Positions 26,951 to 37,648 are shown, counted from the first letter of the stretch. The stretch is DNA of 64,000 nt from CAVZAB01 sp963773155 (GCA_963773155.1 CAVZAB010000009.1:62001-126000); one strand, 5' to 3'. Translations and numbers: made by a program. Notes: generated by a model from the letters alone, not told the origin.

Positions 26951-27838
26951 ATGATTGCGCGGGCGCCGTTCTCTGATCATTTCTTTGCCGCCCAGGACGG
27001 TTTGCGATTGCACGCCCGCGATTATGGCAACCGCACGGGCCGGGCTATCCCGATCGTCTGTCTGCCCGGCCTGGCCCGCACCGCGGCCGATTTCGATTGG
27101 CTGGCGCGGGCACTCGCCGAGGGAAACGGCTGCGCGCCGCGACGCGTGCTCGCCCTCGATTATCGAGGCCGCGGCGCTTCCGATTGGGATTCCAATCCCG
27201 ATCACTACGACATCCGTGTCGAAAATGCCGATATTCTGAGCGTACTGACTGCAACCGAAGTCCACAAAGCGATCATCATTGGGACATCGCGCGGCGGCAT
27301 TCATGCCATGGTGCTCGCGGCAAGTCGGCCAACGCTATTGCATGCCGTTGTCCTCAACGACATCGGCCCGCAAATCGAGACCAAGGGGCTTGCACGAATC
27401 CGCGGCTATCTTGGACAATTGCCGAAGCCTGCCTCTTGGCGCGATGCGATCGACATGTATAAGCGGATGGCGGGCCAGCAATTCCCGGCGTTGAGCGAAG
27501 CTGACTGGCAGGTTTTCGCCGAACTCATTTTCGAGGAAAAGGACGGCCGGCTTATTCCCCGCTACGACCCGAAGCTCTCGCGGACCTTGAAGAATTTCGA
27601 CGTCGAACAGAAGCTGCCAACCCTATGGCCGCAGTTTGCAGCGCTTGCCGGCGTCCCGCTTCTCGCCATCCGCGGCGAAATGTCAGATATTCTAAGCGCG
27701 GAAACCCTGGCCGAAATGACCCGCCGCCACAAGGGTTGCGAAACCTATCTTGTGCCGGGCCAGGGTCACGCGCCGCTCCTCATCGATGCACCTTCGATTG
27801 CCCGTATTGCGGCCTTTGTGGCCGCGGTCGATCCTTAG
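26951..27838 (+). CDS. Alpha/beta hydrolase
   Basis: Alpha/beta-hydrolase-fold enzyme of 295 residues, substrate unknown. It shows the oxyanion segment VCLPGLARTAADFDW, LDYRGRGASDWD, the nucleophile elbow IIGTSRGGIHA (serine) and the C-terminal histidine in VPGQGHAPLLI. An in-frame GTG two codons upstream is possible. It follows the transglycosylase after 41 bases in the same direction, so they may share a transcript. Confidence 0.88.
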   Translation: MIARAPFSDHFFAAQDGLRLHARDYGNRTGRAIPIVCLPGLARTAADFDWLARALAEGNGCAPRRVLALDYRGRGASDWDSNPDHYDIRVENADILSVLTATEVHKAIIIGTSRGGIHAMVLAASRPTLLHAVVLNDIGPQIETKGLARIRGYLGQLPKPASWRDAIDMYKRMAGQQFPALSEADWQVFAELIFEEKDGRLIPRYDPKLSRTLKNFDVEQKLPTLWPQFAALAGVPLLAIRGEMSDILSAETLAEMTRRHKGCETYLVPGQGHAPLLIDAPSIARIAAFVAAVDP

Positions 27839-27868
27839 ACGGTTAGCAACGGGTCCGATCCAGTCGCG

Positions 27869-28696
27869 CTAGCTGCTGTCTTTGTGACCACCGCGCGATG
27901 TTGGGACCTTGCCGGCATCGACCCTTCGCGCGAATTCCGTCGTCCGACCGCTCGCCAGGATCTTCGCCTGGGCGACCCAATCTTCCCGATCGATCCGGCC
28001 AGGAAACCTCAGAAAACTGGCGACCCAGAAGACATTCTCCTCGCTCCAGGCGGCGATCTGGTCGTAGTGCCAGATTCCCAAAGCATGCAGGCGTCGCTCG
28101 TTTTGCGGGCCAATCCCTTTGATACGTTTGAGGTCCGCGGGCAACCCTTGCCTTGGCTCAGCGAGGCCAAGCGGGCGGCGTCCGGGGTGAGCGTTCGCTA
28201 TCCTGCCGAGGCCGGGTGCGATTTCAGCCGATTGGTGGGACAGCACTTCGGGCGCTGCCTCGCTGCCAGGGCGCTCCGGCATTGCGTTGGGCGCGATGGC
28301 CGGGTCGGTCCCGCCAACAGATGCCGACGGCATGACCGCGAGCGACCATGCGCGGCGATCCCCCAGCGGGCGGTAACTACTGGCGCCATGTCCCTCTGCA
28401 AAATCAGCGGAGGCTGCCGCGTGGCCGCGACGCCCCCCTGCGAGACAGCCAATGAAGCAGCCCGCGAGATAGGCCGCGATGCTCAACAGCGCAATGTCGA
28501 GCCAATAGCCGAAGCGACCAGGCAAGATGCGGAATAGAGCGGCGACAATGCCAAGGACAAATAGTCCGGCAGCCGGCATCAGCCAGCCACGCAGCCCCTC
28601 GCCCCTCTGTTCCCCGCGGGTCGACCGACCGATCCCGATTCCAAGCGCAGCTGCCAACGACAACCAGATCCAATGATATTGAATCAAGTAGAGCAT
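27869..28696 (-). CDS. Membrane protein with C-terminal helix-hairpin-helix domain
   Basis: Protein of 275 residues starting MLYLIQYHWIWLSLAAALG, with about three transmembrane helices in the first 100 residues. A low-complexity linker follows. The C-terminal domain of about 70 residues (LPADLKRIKGIGPQNERRL, LHALGIWHYDQIAAWSEEN) is the helix-hairpin-helix module that is also appended to rhizobial NuoE and ribosomal L21 proteins, with loose similarity to 5'-nuclease H3TH regions. It starts 26 bases after the OmpA-like gene. Function unknown. The longer open frame to 29002 overlaps the OmpA coding region and is rejected. Confidence 0.8.
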   Translation of the reverse strand: MLYLIQYHWIWLSLAAALGIGIGRSTRGEQRGEGLRGWLMPAAGLFVLGIVAALFRILPGRFGYWLDIALLSIAAYLAGCFIGCLAGGRRGHAAASADFAEGHGASSYRPLGDRRAWSLAVMPSASVGGTDPAIAPNAMPERPGSEAAPEVLSHQSAEIAPGLGRIANAHPGRRPLGLAEPRQGLPADLKRIKGIGPQNERRLHALGIWHYDQIAAWSEENVFWVASFLRFPGRIDREDWVAQAKILASGRTTEFARRVDAGKVPTSRGGHKDSS

Positions 28697-28721
28697 CGCC
28701 TCGCCTTCCTTGCCGCCGCCC

Positions 28722-31004
28722 TCATCGAACGATAAACTCGATGCGGCGGTTCTCCGCCTTGCCCTCTTCATTGCTGTTGTCGGCAATCGGTCGCGTATCA
28801 CCAAAGCCAACGGCCGTGAGTTTCGACGGATCGATCCCTGCTTTCGCCAAATAGTCGACAACGCTCTGGGCGCGGCGCTTGGACAGATCGAGGTTGGCGT
28901 CGGCATTGCCGTCGGAATCGGTGTGACCATCGATTTCGATCGTCGCCTGCGGGCAGCGCAGCGCGGCATGCACAATGAAATCAAGAAGGCCAGTCGAATC
29001 ACGGCTCACGGTCGCCCGACCGCTGTCGAATAAAATCTTGCCCCGGGCCACCAGCGACGAGAAGAGTTTCTGGCAGGCGGCAATCGACGCGAGAGGAATC
29101 GGCGGTTTCACCGCAATGGCAGATTCGGCATGAAACGTCGCCGGCAAATTGCCTTTGAGATCGGTTCTGATCTGTTCGGCAGCGCGCTCGTAGAAGGCGT
29201 CGCCGGTAATTCTGACATTCGCATCCCTGATGGTTACAAAACCGCCTTCGAGCCGCGCCAGCGCGCCGAGACCGGCCAGCGCGGCCTGAGCCAGCAATTT
29301 CGGCGCCTTGTCGCTCCTCGCCATTTGGTCAAGGATTGCCTCGGCAAAAAACGCGCGCTGCGCCGCATCGATGATTTCCTCATGCGCACGCTCGTCCAAA
29401 TAAATCCCGGCGAGCGTCAGCTTGCCGTCGGCTCGCATTGCCGAGAATTCGGCGGCGGCCGTGACGATTGCCGGATTGAAGGAAGCCGACGGCAGCGGCG
29501 ACGAGGCCGATACCGGCGGGGATGGCAGGGCAGAAAGAGCCGGTGGTGAAGGCGCCGGCTGCGGCGATGGGGGCAATGCCGGCAGAAGCGGCGCTTGTGG
29601 CACAGGCTGTGGCGATGGCGTTGGTGGTGAAGGTGGCTCGGGGGCCGTGAGGTTTGCGCTCAGCAGCAAGAATCCCGTCGGCACGGCAGCCAACGCCTGT
29701 TCGACGCTCTGCCGGGTTTCCTCATCGGGCGCGGTGCCCGACAGCGAAATGCCAAGCCCCGAAATGGTCAGCCTGCCCTCGGTTAGCCGATGTAATTGAT
29801 CCAATCCCCATAGGGAGGCCGTCACAAACCCTGTCGGCTCGCCCGCCGCATAGGCCATGTGATCGTCGATCACGACGCCCGGCACCAGCCGCGCCGCGGC
29901 GCCGATCATCATCTCGCGCACCGCTGGTGTCGGCACGTATCCCTCAAGCTTTAGACTATCATCTGTCCGAACAGCCTCGAAACTATAGAGAGCAGCCAGC
30001 GGCGGCCTGATCGCGGCTTCCTGCAGAAGGCCACCTGCCGGCAATTTCTTCAACCCGTCCACAAGAGCCACAAAATCCTGTGACGTCGCCGCATCGCCGT
30101 CGATGGTAATCCTGTTGCCGGAGACCGAGACCGAACCTTGGGTCATTTTGGCGAGCATGTCGAAGCCGTAAGGCGCGAGCAACGAAAAGGCCGGCAGCGC
30201 GCCGCGGGACTCGACCATTTCGTCACGGACATCAGCCTCCGGCATGCTGCCTCGCGCCGCATCGAGCAATTCGACGCGGCCTGCGCCCGGCGGCACGTTG
30301 CCGCTCAGCACAAGGTGATGATTGGTATCGCGTAGGGCCCGCCACAAGAAGGGATCGGCTAACGGTGGCGCAATCTCGACACGCGCAAGTGACAGACCAT
30401 CCGGCACCCTCTTCAAAGCGTCGAGAACCCCGTCATAGGCGCTCCGTGTATCGGCAGTGCCGACAAGGGTGAGTTCAGCGTCGCTCAACTGAATCGAGCC
30501 CGCACTCAGTTGCGCCAGCTGTTCCAGGCCGAAAAGGGCAAAAGGCAAGAAAAGTTCGGGGGCCCCTCGTGCCCAGCGTGTTTGATCATCGAGCTTCGCC
30601 TGCGAAAAAATGTCATGCAGCCTGGTGATCAATTGGCCTTTTGCGCTTGGATCAGGCAAAGCCCCAGTCAGAGTCAGGACGTCACCCAAGCGTTGGGCCG
30701 AAAATCCATACGGTCGGGTTTCCTCGACGAGGCTTGTTGCATCGACAACGAGGCGGACGCCATCGACCCGCCCGAGCGCCGCCACTGCTGCCTTTTGGTC
30801 AAGGTCCGAGAAGGCATGACCGGCCAGAACACCATCCCGGCCTTGAAACGTTAGTCTTGGCTGGTCGAGCTTAGCCTGCGTAAGGCTTTTGCTTGCCCGC
30901 TCCGTTAGATCGTGTTCCACGCCCGGCGTATTGAACCAGATTGTTAGAAGCCAAAGAAAACTAAGAGGAACAATGCCTTGCCACCATTTCCTCGGCTGGC
31001 ACAT
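28722..31004 (-). CDS. OmpA-family protein with BON-like repeats
   Basis: Protein of 760 residues expected to span from the inner membrane to peptidoglycan. An N-terminal hydrophobic anchor (IVPLSFLWLLTIWFN) is followed by four tandem repeats of about 110-130 residues resembling BON domains; each ends in an L..VP.GL or LP.G pattern before a Pro-Pro. A strongly proline/serine-rich linker lies near residues 470-520. The C-terminal OmpA/MotB domain has ILFDSGRATVSRDSTGLLDF, IEIDGHTDSDGNADAN and LSKRRAQSVVDYLAKAGI, including the diaminopimelate-binding D and R. It forms an operon with the helix-hairpin-helix protein. Confidence 0.9.
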   Translation of the reverse strand: MCQPRKWWQGIVPLSFLWLLTIWFNTPGVEHDLTERASKSLTQAKLDQPRLTFQGRDGVLAGHAFSDLDQKAAVAALGRVDGVRLVVDATSLVEETRPYGFSAQRLGDVLTLTGALPDPSAKGQLITRLHDIFSQAKLDDQTRWARGAPELFLPFALFGLEQLAQLSAGSIQLSDAELTLVGTADTRSAYDGVLDALKRVPDGLSLARVEIAPPLADPFLWRALRDTNHHLVLSGNVPPGAGRVELLDAARGSMPEADVRDEMVESRGALPAFSLLAPYGFDMLAKMTQGSVSVSGNRITIDGDAATSQDFVALVDGLKKLPAGGLLQEAAIRPPLAALYSFEAVRTDDSLKLEGYVPTPAVREMMIGAAARLVPGVVIDDHMAYAAGEPTGFVTASLWGLDQLHRLTEGRLTISGLGISLSGTAPDEETRQSVEQALAAVPTGFLLLSANLTAPEPPSPPTPSPQPVPQAPLLPALPPSPQPAPSPPALSALPSPPVSASSPLPSASFNPAIVTAAAEFSAMRADGKLTLAGIYLDERAHEEIIDAAQRAFFAEAILDQMARSDKAPKLLAQAALAGLGALARLEGGFVTIRDANVRITGDAFYERAAEQIRTDLKGNLPATFHAESAIAVKPPIPLASIAACQKLFSSLVARGKILFDSGRATVSRDSTGLLDFIVHAALRCPQATIEIDGHTDSDGNADANLDLSKRRAQSVVDYLAKAGIDPSKLTAVGFGDTRPIADNSNEEGKAENRRIEFIVR

Positions 31005-31152
31005 AGAGGAACACTCCTGGTCGTCCCACAGGCATTGTCCCGAGCCCGATACGCCTAGACTGGGTCCTGGTTTTCGAGCCTATTCTTGGCGGTCCCAGAA
31101 TATCGGCAATCTCCATCCCTTGTAAATCGATCCGTCGAAATGCTCGACACAG

Positions 31153-31178
31153 AAAACCCCGGAGCTTTCGCTCCGGGG
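31153..31178 (-). terminator. Rho-independent terminator of the porin gene
   Basis: CCCCGGAGC at 31157-31165 pairs perfectly with GCTCCGGGG at 31170-31178 around a four-base loop, and four A residues at 31153-31156 give a T-run on the minus strand. It lies 27 bases beyond the reconstructed porin stop at 31205. This independently supports that stop as the real gene end. Confidence 0.9.
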
Positions 31179-31204
31179 CTGCAATGTTTGAGACTGATCT
31201 TGGC

Positions 31205-33281
31205 TTAGAAGTCGCGCTGAATGCGGAACCGAGCTTCCCAACCATTGGTGTTGTTGTTCCAACCTTTCACGCCGCAGAAGGTTCACGCCATTGCAACTTC
31301 CAACCAGCGAACCGCCGTAGGCATATGTTGCACCGTTCCAGCCGCTCACCAGAGGTGCATGTTGGTTCAAGTGCACATACATCAGCTCGGCACCGATAGT
31401 CAGACCCTTAACCGGGTACCATTCCGGGTTGAGGCCGACGCGCCATTCACTCCAGTTCGTGGCAAGACCGACGCCACCAGGTGTCGTGCGGCTGAGGATC
31501 GCCCCGTTGGCAAGACCGGAACAGCAGCAGTTCCGCCATTATCGTAAGCTGTGCCGGACCAGGGAAACCGCGATCCGTTACCGTAATTTACCTGCAAGTA
31601 TGACGCGCGCAGGCTGGTTGCGAAAGTTGGCGTGAAGTAATGGTTGATCGCCGCCAACACTGTCCAAGAATTGGGCACCGTGTGATGGATGTAGCCGAGG
31701 TTGTCTACATAAAAGACCGACTCGCCATCGCCTCTCGCCTGCCAGCCGTTACCGTTCGGGTTACGCCCGAATTCCTGGGCACCGACCTGTTGATAGTCGA
31801 GTGCACCGTGGGCATAGGCCGCCTGGATCCACAGATCGTCGCCCGCTGCAAGCATGGGGAGCTTGATTTGGACGCCGCCCTGAATGGCCCAGCCTACCGA
31901 GTTACCGTTACCGCTACCGGCAAATCCGGATGGGCCATAGCTGTAACCCGCAAGACTCTGGGCTATACCCAAGCAGGGCACTTGAAGCCTGATTGTGAAT
32001 GGCACCGGACAATTGCGCCGCGCCCCAAGGCTGATCTACGCGAAGCGCTGCAACGATATCGGGCCAACGGGTTCCATTATAGCTCGCACCGTTGTAAGAC
32101 GCGCCACCATAGATCGCGTTCAGACCACCCCCGGAAATTTGGCCATACTGAAAACCACCGCCAACGGGAATCCAGCCATACGATACATTAGCCAGGCCCA
32201 ACCCGCCCGCAAGAATGCCAGCCCGACGGGTCGGCGAATCTTCCAACGAGATCGTCGCCGAGAAGCCGCCGCCAAACGTTGCCGTGTAGGCCAACATGTT
32301 AACGGAAGCGTCCGAACCACGAATATCCTGGTAGCCGTAGTTGTCGGCATAGAAGTCGAACATTGACTGGGCTTTACCAGCCGTGATGCCTGCCCACTGA
32401 ATGAACGCCTTATCCACGTTCACCGCAGTCGCAGCGTCGTATGTTCCGGTCGGATAGGCGCCACCGGCGTAAACACCAGTATTGTAATCGATTTCGAACC
32501 GGACGAAGGTACGGAGCCAGCCCCAAGCCGTATTCGTACGCGCATCCACCTGAATGCGCCCACGGGCACGGAAACCGGTTTCATCAAGGAACTTCGTTCC
32601 GCTATTCAGGTAACCGGCCGAATAGAGCCGGCCATAATAGGACGGCGCCAGCGGAGAGCCCAACCCGACCTGCGTTAGGGCCAATCGGGGATCCGCCGCC
32701 AATTGAGCGGCGGTAACATTTCCTGGGCTAACAGGGATAGGCACTCCCAGTACCGGTGCAGGATTCGTGGTTAGGGTCGGAGCACCTGGCTGACCAACGC
32801 CGCCCACCGGGGGTCCACCAAACGAAAATACCGGAGGCACCACCGGCGGCCCAGCAGCGCCAGGCGTCGTCACACCCGTACCATTCGGATAGGGCCTCGG
32901 CAGGTTGGTAAATGGGTCGACCGTCTGAACGGAAGCCCCACCAGCCACTAACGGCCCGGTCGAAATGCCACCGCCATAATAGCCGGGAGCAGCGCTAGAA
33001 CCGTTGTAATGATATATCGCTCCGCCCAAATAGTTATAGTCGGGGGTATACTGGTTCTGTCTGCTGACCCACCGATATTCAGCGCGCACACGGCCACCCA
33101 CGTTCAAGCACGTGTCGGTGCCCGGGATGTAGAAGTAACCTGTGAGCGTCAAAGCGTCACAAATCCGCACGTATTCGACAGGTGCAGCCTTCCGCGAAGG
33201 AAGATCCGCCGCCTGCGCACCGGCAGCAATGACGATCACGCCTGCCGCCGTTCCGAGGAGAAGGCTCTTTACGAGCTTCAT
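31205..33281 (-). pseudogene. Porin (Porin_2 family) broken by three frameshifts
   Basis: Outer-membrane beta-barrel porin. The first frame starts MKLVKSLLLGTAAGVIVIAA, a signal peptide, then DLPSRKAAPVEYVRICDA, ending a cysteine-containing N-terminus typical of rhizobial porins. Frame breaks occur at about 31957-31964, 31515-31521 and 31271-31285. Across them homology continues (SLAGYSYGPSGFAGS; NWSEWRVGLNPEWYPVKGL; NNTNGWEARFRIQRDF), ending in the terminal phenylalanine of outer-membrane proteins and a TAA at 31205. A Gly/Pro-rich insertion of about 130 residues lies between two early strands. Breaks may be sequence errors or real inactivation. Confidence 0.85.
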
Positions 33282-34065
33282 ATCAAAACCTCCAGTTTGT
33301 AAGACCCATTTGGAACCCGGTTTTGGCTTTTGGCCCCGCTCGCTCGCGACCCAAAGGCCTTAAGCCGATCGAAGCAGTGAGCGTGACCTAAAGTCCCCAT
33401 TGATGCGAACCTGTTACCGTATCCCCTTGGCAACCCCCTCGGATTCACGGCTAACTCAATCCGACTCTGCAGGTGGGAAGTCCCATTCCGCTCATTAAAC
33501 ATAACGGGAGGCCGGCGATCAGCCAATGTGAGATTGCTCTGCCAACGGGCAAAAGAGGCCCTTTTTTCAACGCTGTTGCACAAAGGCAACGAATTCGGAT
33601 CGAGAGAGCGGTGAAAGAGATCAAGTTCTTCATTTTCTTACCTAAAACTTAAGACGAAAACCACATAAAACTTCTGACCGCCTGGCTCGAAGGGGGCCGT
33701 TTCGCCCAGCAATGCGGACAAGGAATCTAGCCGGACAGAATCGAACGGCGGCTCGATTCGGCTGCGCTTCCGAACCGGCAGGGGCTGGGCCATCTGGTCC
33801 GCGCCTGACCGGGACCAGGCCGCCCTCATTTCACCCCAAGCGCAACCTGCCGGCTCACATTTGTGTGCCGCAACCTCTTGGCAAGGCTTAATTTTATATC
33901 CAAATGCGACAGGCGAATTTGCGCTCGAGGGGGCCGTATGCGGTCTTGTTCACGCAGAGCGGTCCTTCGAATGGCCCGGCCGAAGCTCAACTATGCTCGG
34001 GGCCTTGGGGTGCGAGGGGCCTCCATCGCTTGGGGATGTGCGCCGCGACCCGATCGGTCATGCCG
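33282..34065. other. Intergenic region upstream of porin; no gene supported
   Basis: About 780 bases between the porin start and the baeRF remnant. Short open frames occur on both strands but none has a convincing ribosome site, family resemblance or codon pattern. The part next to the porin probably holds its promoter and leader; no specific -35/-10 pair can be defended. Confidence 0.5.
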
Positions 34066-34720
34066 TCAAATGGGATAGCGAAGAATGGCCGCTAGATCGC
34101 CGCCTCCTGGAATATCCGGGCGACGCGCCGCAACGGCGAAGGTGACGGTGCCATCATCTTCATTGACCGTACCGGGCACGACCCCGTCCAAGTCGACGAT
34201 CAAGGTATCCATGGCGCCGAACGTCGCTGCGCGCGCCGCCTGCGCAATATCGCCGGTAGCCCGGCCTTGCGGTTCACGTGATCCATAGAGCGCCGCCAAC
34301 CCTCGAATCTCAGCCGCATAAACGGCATCGAGCACGGCGCGCGCGGCAGCCGCGCGTTCATGGTCCGGCGTGCGACCCAGGAATCCCCTGCGCGGCAAGG
34401 TGCGGATAGCTGCAAATATGCCGAAACATCGAAGCCATGGGTTCGGACGCAGCCACGATCAACGGACGCTCATGACCGGCAAGCAGCGGGCGCAGAGCCT
34501 GATCCACCATGCGTTCGTAGCGGGTACGCTTGGAGTTCCCTGCCGCTTCCATCTCACCGATGGCCATCTTGAGCAGGCTTTTCAGTTCGATTGGCAGGCT
34601 TTGCTGTCCTAGGTCAGCGGTGTGGTGTGCAGGTAAATAGAAACCGCAGGACTGCCGCGGTGGTCGGCGAGTTGCTCGATCTCTCGATCTCGGCACGCGT
34701 CGGCAAATCAATATGCAACA
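34066..34720 (-). pseudogene. Remnant of a bacterial eRF1-like (baeRF/Vms1-type) protein
   Basis: Reading from an ATG at 34720 gives HIDLPTRAEIE, then in shifted frames QLADHRGSPAVSIYLHTTPL, an in-frame TAG where the family has Gln, and IELKSLLKMAIGEMEAAG. After a large internal deletion the sequence resumes at MVDQALRPLLAGHERPLIVA, then RTPDHERAAAARAVLDAVYA, and after a second deletion ends RPDIPGGGDLAAILRYPI. These are landmarks of the bacterial archaeo-eukaryotic release-factor family, which is normally about 370 residues. At least two frameshifts, one stop and two deletions make this a genuine pseudogene. Confidence 0.8.
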
Positions 34721-36413
34721 TGGAGGCTTGCCCCGTTTGGCTCGGACAATAGCGCCTCATATATCACCTAGGCGATTTTACGCGAGTTGCGACGGGCTAA
34801 TCATTGCACCGATACAGCAGGCTGGCGTTGTCGCCGACAACGAGGGCACTATGAAATCTCATCAGGAATAAGGCTCTAACGATTGTCAAAGCGGACCAAT
34901 TACCGTCCTGCTCATTTGGCGCCGTCACGGTCCAAGAGCCTGGCGCCGTTTGGCTTGCTGAATGTCAGCAGCTGAATGAACCTTTGCGACGCTGTTTTCC
35001 GGCTGTAGTCGCTAGATGGCCGGCTTAAGTATTGTTGCGCCCCTTTGCCCCTGACTTCCCCAACGAAAACCTCAAGCAGGTCTGCCAAATCATTATCCCT
35101 GAGCAGGCGTGGACATTCGGCGCTGCCGCAGTTGTGGTCGAGGACGACTTGGCGATTTCGAAGTGCAAGCCGGAAATCCACCAGGTTCAAGAGAAAACTC
35201 GCCGTTGCTGCCGTGGTTAATCATCAAGGCTCCGCCAAGAGCAGGCGCGGGCCGAAGTGTAGGCCGCCCTTGCCTGTACTGCGAAGATTCAATACCAGGT
35301 CTCTTTGCATGCGCCGCACACGTGCGCAGTAACAGTATGTCCTGAGTTGTTCGTGCATTTCCCCTTAGGGCGCGTGGTACAATTATCGTGGGGAACTTCG
35401 CAGGCTCCATTGCCTTGCTCGCCTTCCTCCGCGGGTTCGCAGCGTATTGCCGCCACCGCCAGCGACCTATGCGAGGGCGCATAGACTGAGTGCGCGCTGT
35501 CTGAAATTTCTGTCAAGTGGTCCTCCCGACTCAATTGCAAATCAACACCGGTGTACGCGGTAGATGCTTAGATTGCCGCCGCTGAGGCCCCTTTGCAAGA
35601 TGGCAGCGCCACGCGTCGCCTATGCAACGAATTTCCGTCCCAAAAAGAGCTGCGTCATACGTCCAATTGCGTGAGCTATATCAGCGTATTATCCGGTAGG
35701 TGCGTAAATGGCTAATCCAGCCGATGAGCAGTCAAATTGAACGACTGAGTTCCAAACGAAAATTGCGGCGAATTTTCTTCGGACAGCGGTCGGCACTTCG
35801 CGATGGCGATCAACGACATCGGTCGCCTCCAGCGATAACTCTCACGAAGCGACACCACCGGCGCAATCGCGATTCTGGACAGAAATCAACGAACATTTCC
35901 GAATTGACGTCCGCGCTGATTTGCAAAGCCCCTCCCAGGGACACGAATCGAGCGACTTCTATAACCAAAATCCCAAAGAGTTTCGGCCTTCAAGCCACGC
36001 AATGTCCAAACTTGGGTCCTCCGTAACGGCGGAGATTTGCCTAACTCTGAAAGACGACCGGTTCGGGTGAACGGGCATCTCGGCTCCTTTTGGCTTCCGA
36101 ATTGGCCCAATTCGGAAGTCCGAGCCGAGACGTCCTACTATCGGATTGTGATAACTAGTCAAGATGTGCTCTAGAGCCGCCGTCAATTGGGCCTTCGCCA
36201 AATCGCAATTGCTTCAGCGGCCGCTTGCGTGGCAATTTCCAGTTGTGATGCCATGCGAGTTTCAACTTCAGTCCTCAGTGGCGTGCCCTCGCTCGTCGAC
36301 ACCAAACGCGGCCGCTGCCTCGATTTTGAGCGTCATGAGAAACTCTCCATTTCTGCTAGATCATGCCTCCAAGCCGGTTCGAGACCGATCGGACTGACTA
36401 GGAATACTATTGG
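34721..36413. other. Gene-poor accessory region
   Basis: About 1.7 kb with no recognisable gene. It appears less GC-rich than the core. Weak candidates are a 92-codon frame at 34912-35190 (minus) and the cysteine-rich small frame at 35289-35516. Around 35960-36340 the minus strand shows alanine-rich helical pieces in different frames (IATQAAAEAIAIW, KAQLTAALEHILTSYHN) that look like scraps of one decayed gene. No family can be named. Confidence 0.4.
35289..35516 (-). CDS. Small cysteine-rich protein, hypothetical
   Basis: A TTG at 35516 preceded by GGGAGG at good spacing opens a frame of 75 residues. The C-terminal 50 residues carry six cysteines (CEPAEEGEQGNGAC, CTTRPKGKC, HVCGACKETWY) and many polar residues, with no hydrophobic export signal. 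The closing CxxC could bind metal with an earlier pair. It lies in a decayed accessory region, so it may be a fragment. No family is recognised. Confidence 0.3.
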   Translation of the reverse strand: MTEISDSAHSVYAPSHRSLAVAAIRCEPAEEGEQGNGACEVPHDNCTTRPKGKCTNNSGHTVTAHVCGACKETWY

Positions 36414-37648
36414 TCAATAGGTCCTGGTGCGCAATGCGATTTGGCCCGCCAGATACTCGGCGTCGTGCCAGACGCCCCAGATGAAGGAGGAAGCCCTTCG
36501 CGACAGCCAGGGCAGACCCAGGAAGTAAAGCCCGGGCCTTCGAAACGCCGCGCTTCATGCACCGGCCGACCCTTTTCATCGAATGCATCAACCTTCACCC
36601 AGCCAAAATCAAGGGCGTAGCCCGTCGCCCAGACGATCGAGGTTACGCCGGCGTCGCGCCAGGTTCAACTGAAGAACGGGATCGGTCACGCATTGCGGAT
36701 CCGGCTCGATCTTGCGGGCATCAGGCTCCTCGGGCAGGTCGAGACCTTCGCGGGCGACATATGCGTCGGCTGCGTCCAACACCGACAGAATAGTTCGCAT
36801 CACCTTGCGCAATATTGTTCGCAAGGTCAGGCGCGAAGTGCAGCACGCCGTCTTTGAACGTTGCCGCCCTGCCCAGCAGCGTCATTCCGCGCGCAGCAAG
36901 CCGCCGGAAGTCCACGGTATGGCCACCATGGGCACCGCTGACCGAGATCGTGACATGTTCCATGCCCGGTTCGCGGGGTCTTGGCGTCCCACATGCCCAG
37001 CGCCCCCAGCCACCAGACGAAATCACGCCCGCGATAGCTTCTGGGAGGTCGGTCGTGCGGGCCGACCGAAAGGTAGACGCGCTTTCCAGCGCGCAAGTTC
37101 GTCGGCGATCTGACCCCCGAAGAACCAGCCCCGACGACCATACCGCGCCCTCCGGCAACTGGCCGGGATTGCGGTAGGCGTTGGAATGGATCTGCACGAT
37201 CCCTACTCCTGCGGCACGACGGCTGGGTATGATCGGGCGCTGAAACGGACCGGTGGCAGCGACGACGTTGGTGGCTTCGATCACGCCCTCGAGGTTTCGG
37301 CGACGGAAGCCTGACCCATCGAGCCTTCCGTGAAGGCCATGACCTCGACGCCGCAGCGGATGGGGCTGTGATCTGTTTTGCGAAGGTCACAAAATAGTCC
37401 ACAATCCGGTCGCGAGAGGCAAAGCTGTCGGGATCGATGTCGCAGAACTGCCAGGATCACGAAATCTGTCATGCCAAGCAGGACCGTTGGCGACCAGTGA
37501 ATCCCATCTTTCCGAGCGCCAGCGCTCGGCGATCCGATGCCGCTCGACAATGAGATGACGTACTCCACGATTTGCCCAGGTGCTTGCTCATCGCCAACCC
37601 GGCCTGGCCACCACCGATGATGAGCGTCTCGACTGTTTCAACTGACAT
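36414..37648 (-). pseudogene. Decayed flavin-containing monooxygenase (CzcO-like)
   Basis: The N-terminus from an ATG at 37648 reads MSVETVETLIIGGGQAGLAM, an FAD-binding GxGxxG site. Fragments in other frames continue the family: VIEATNVVAATGPFQRPIIP, the NADPH site VVGAGSSG, RVYLSVGPHDRPPRSYRGRD and FVWWLGALGMWD. Near the end KVDAFDEKGRPVHEARRFEG is followed in another frame by HLGRL and AGQIALR with a stop at 36414. The order is preserved over about 1.2 kb but the frame changes at least four times, so no functional protein can be made as written. Confidence 0.75.
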
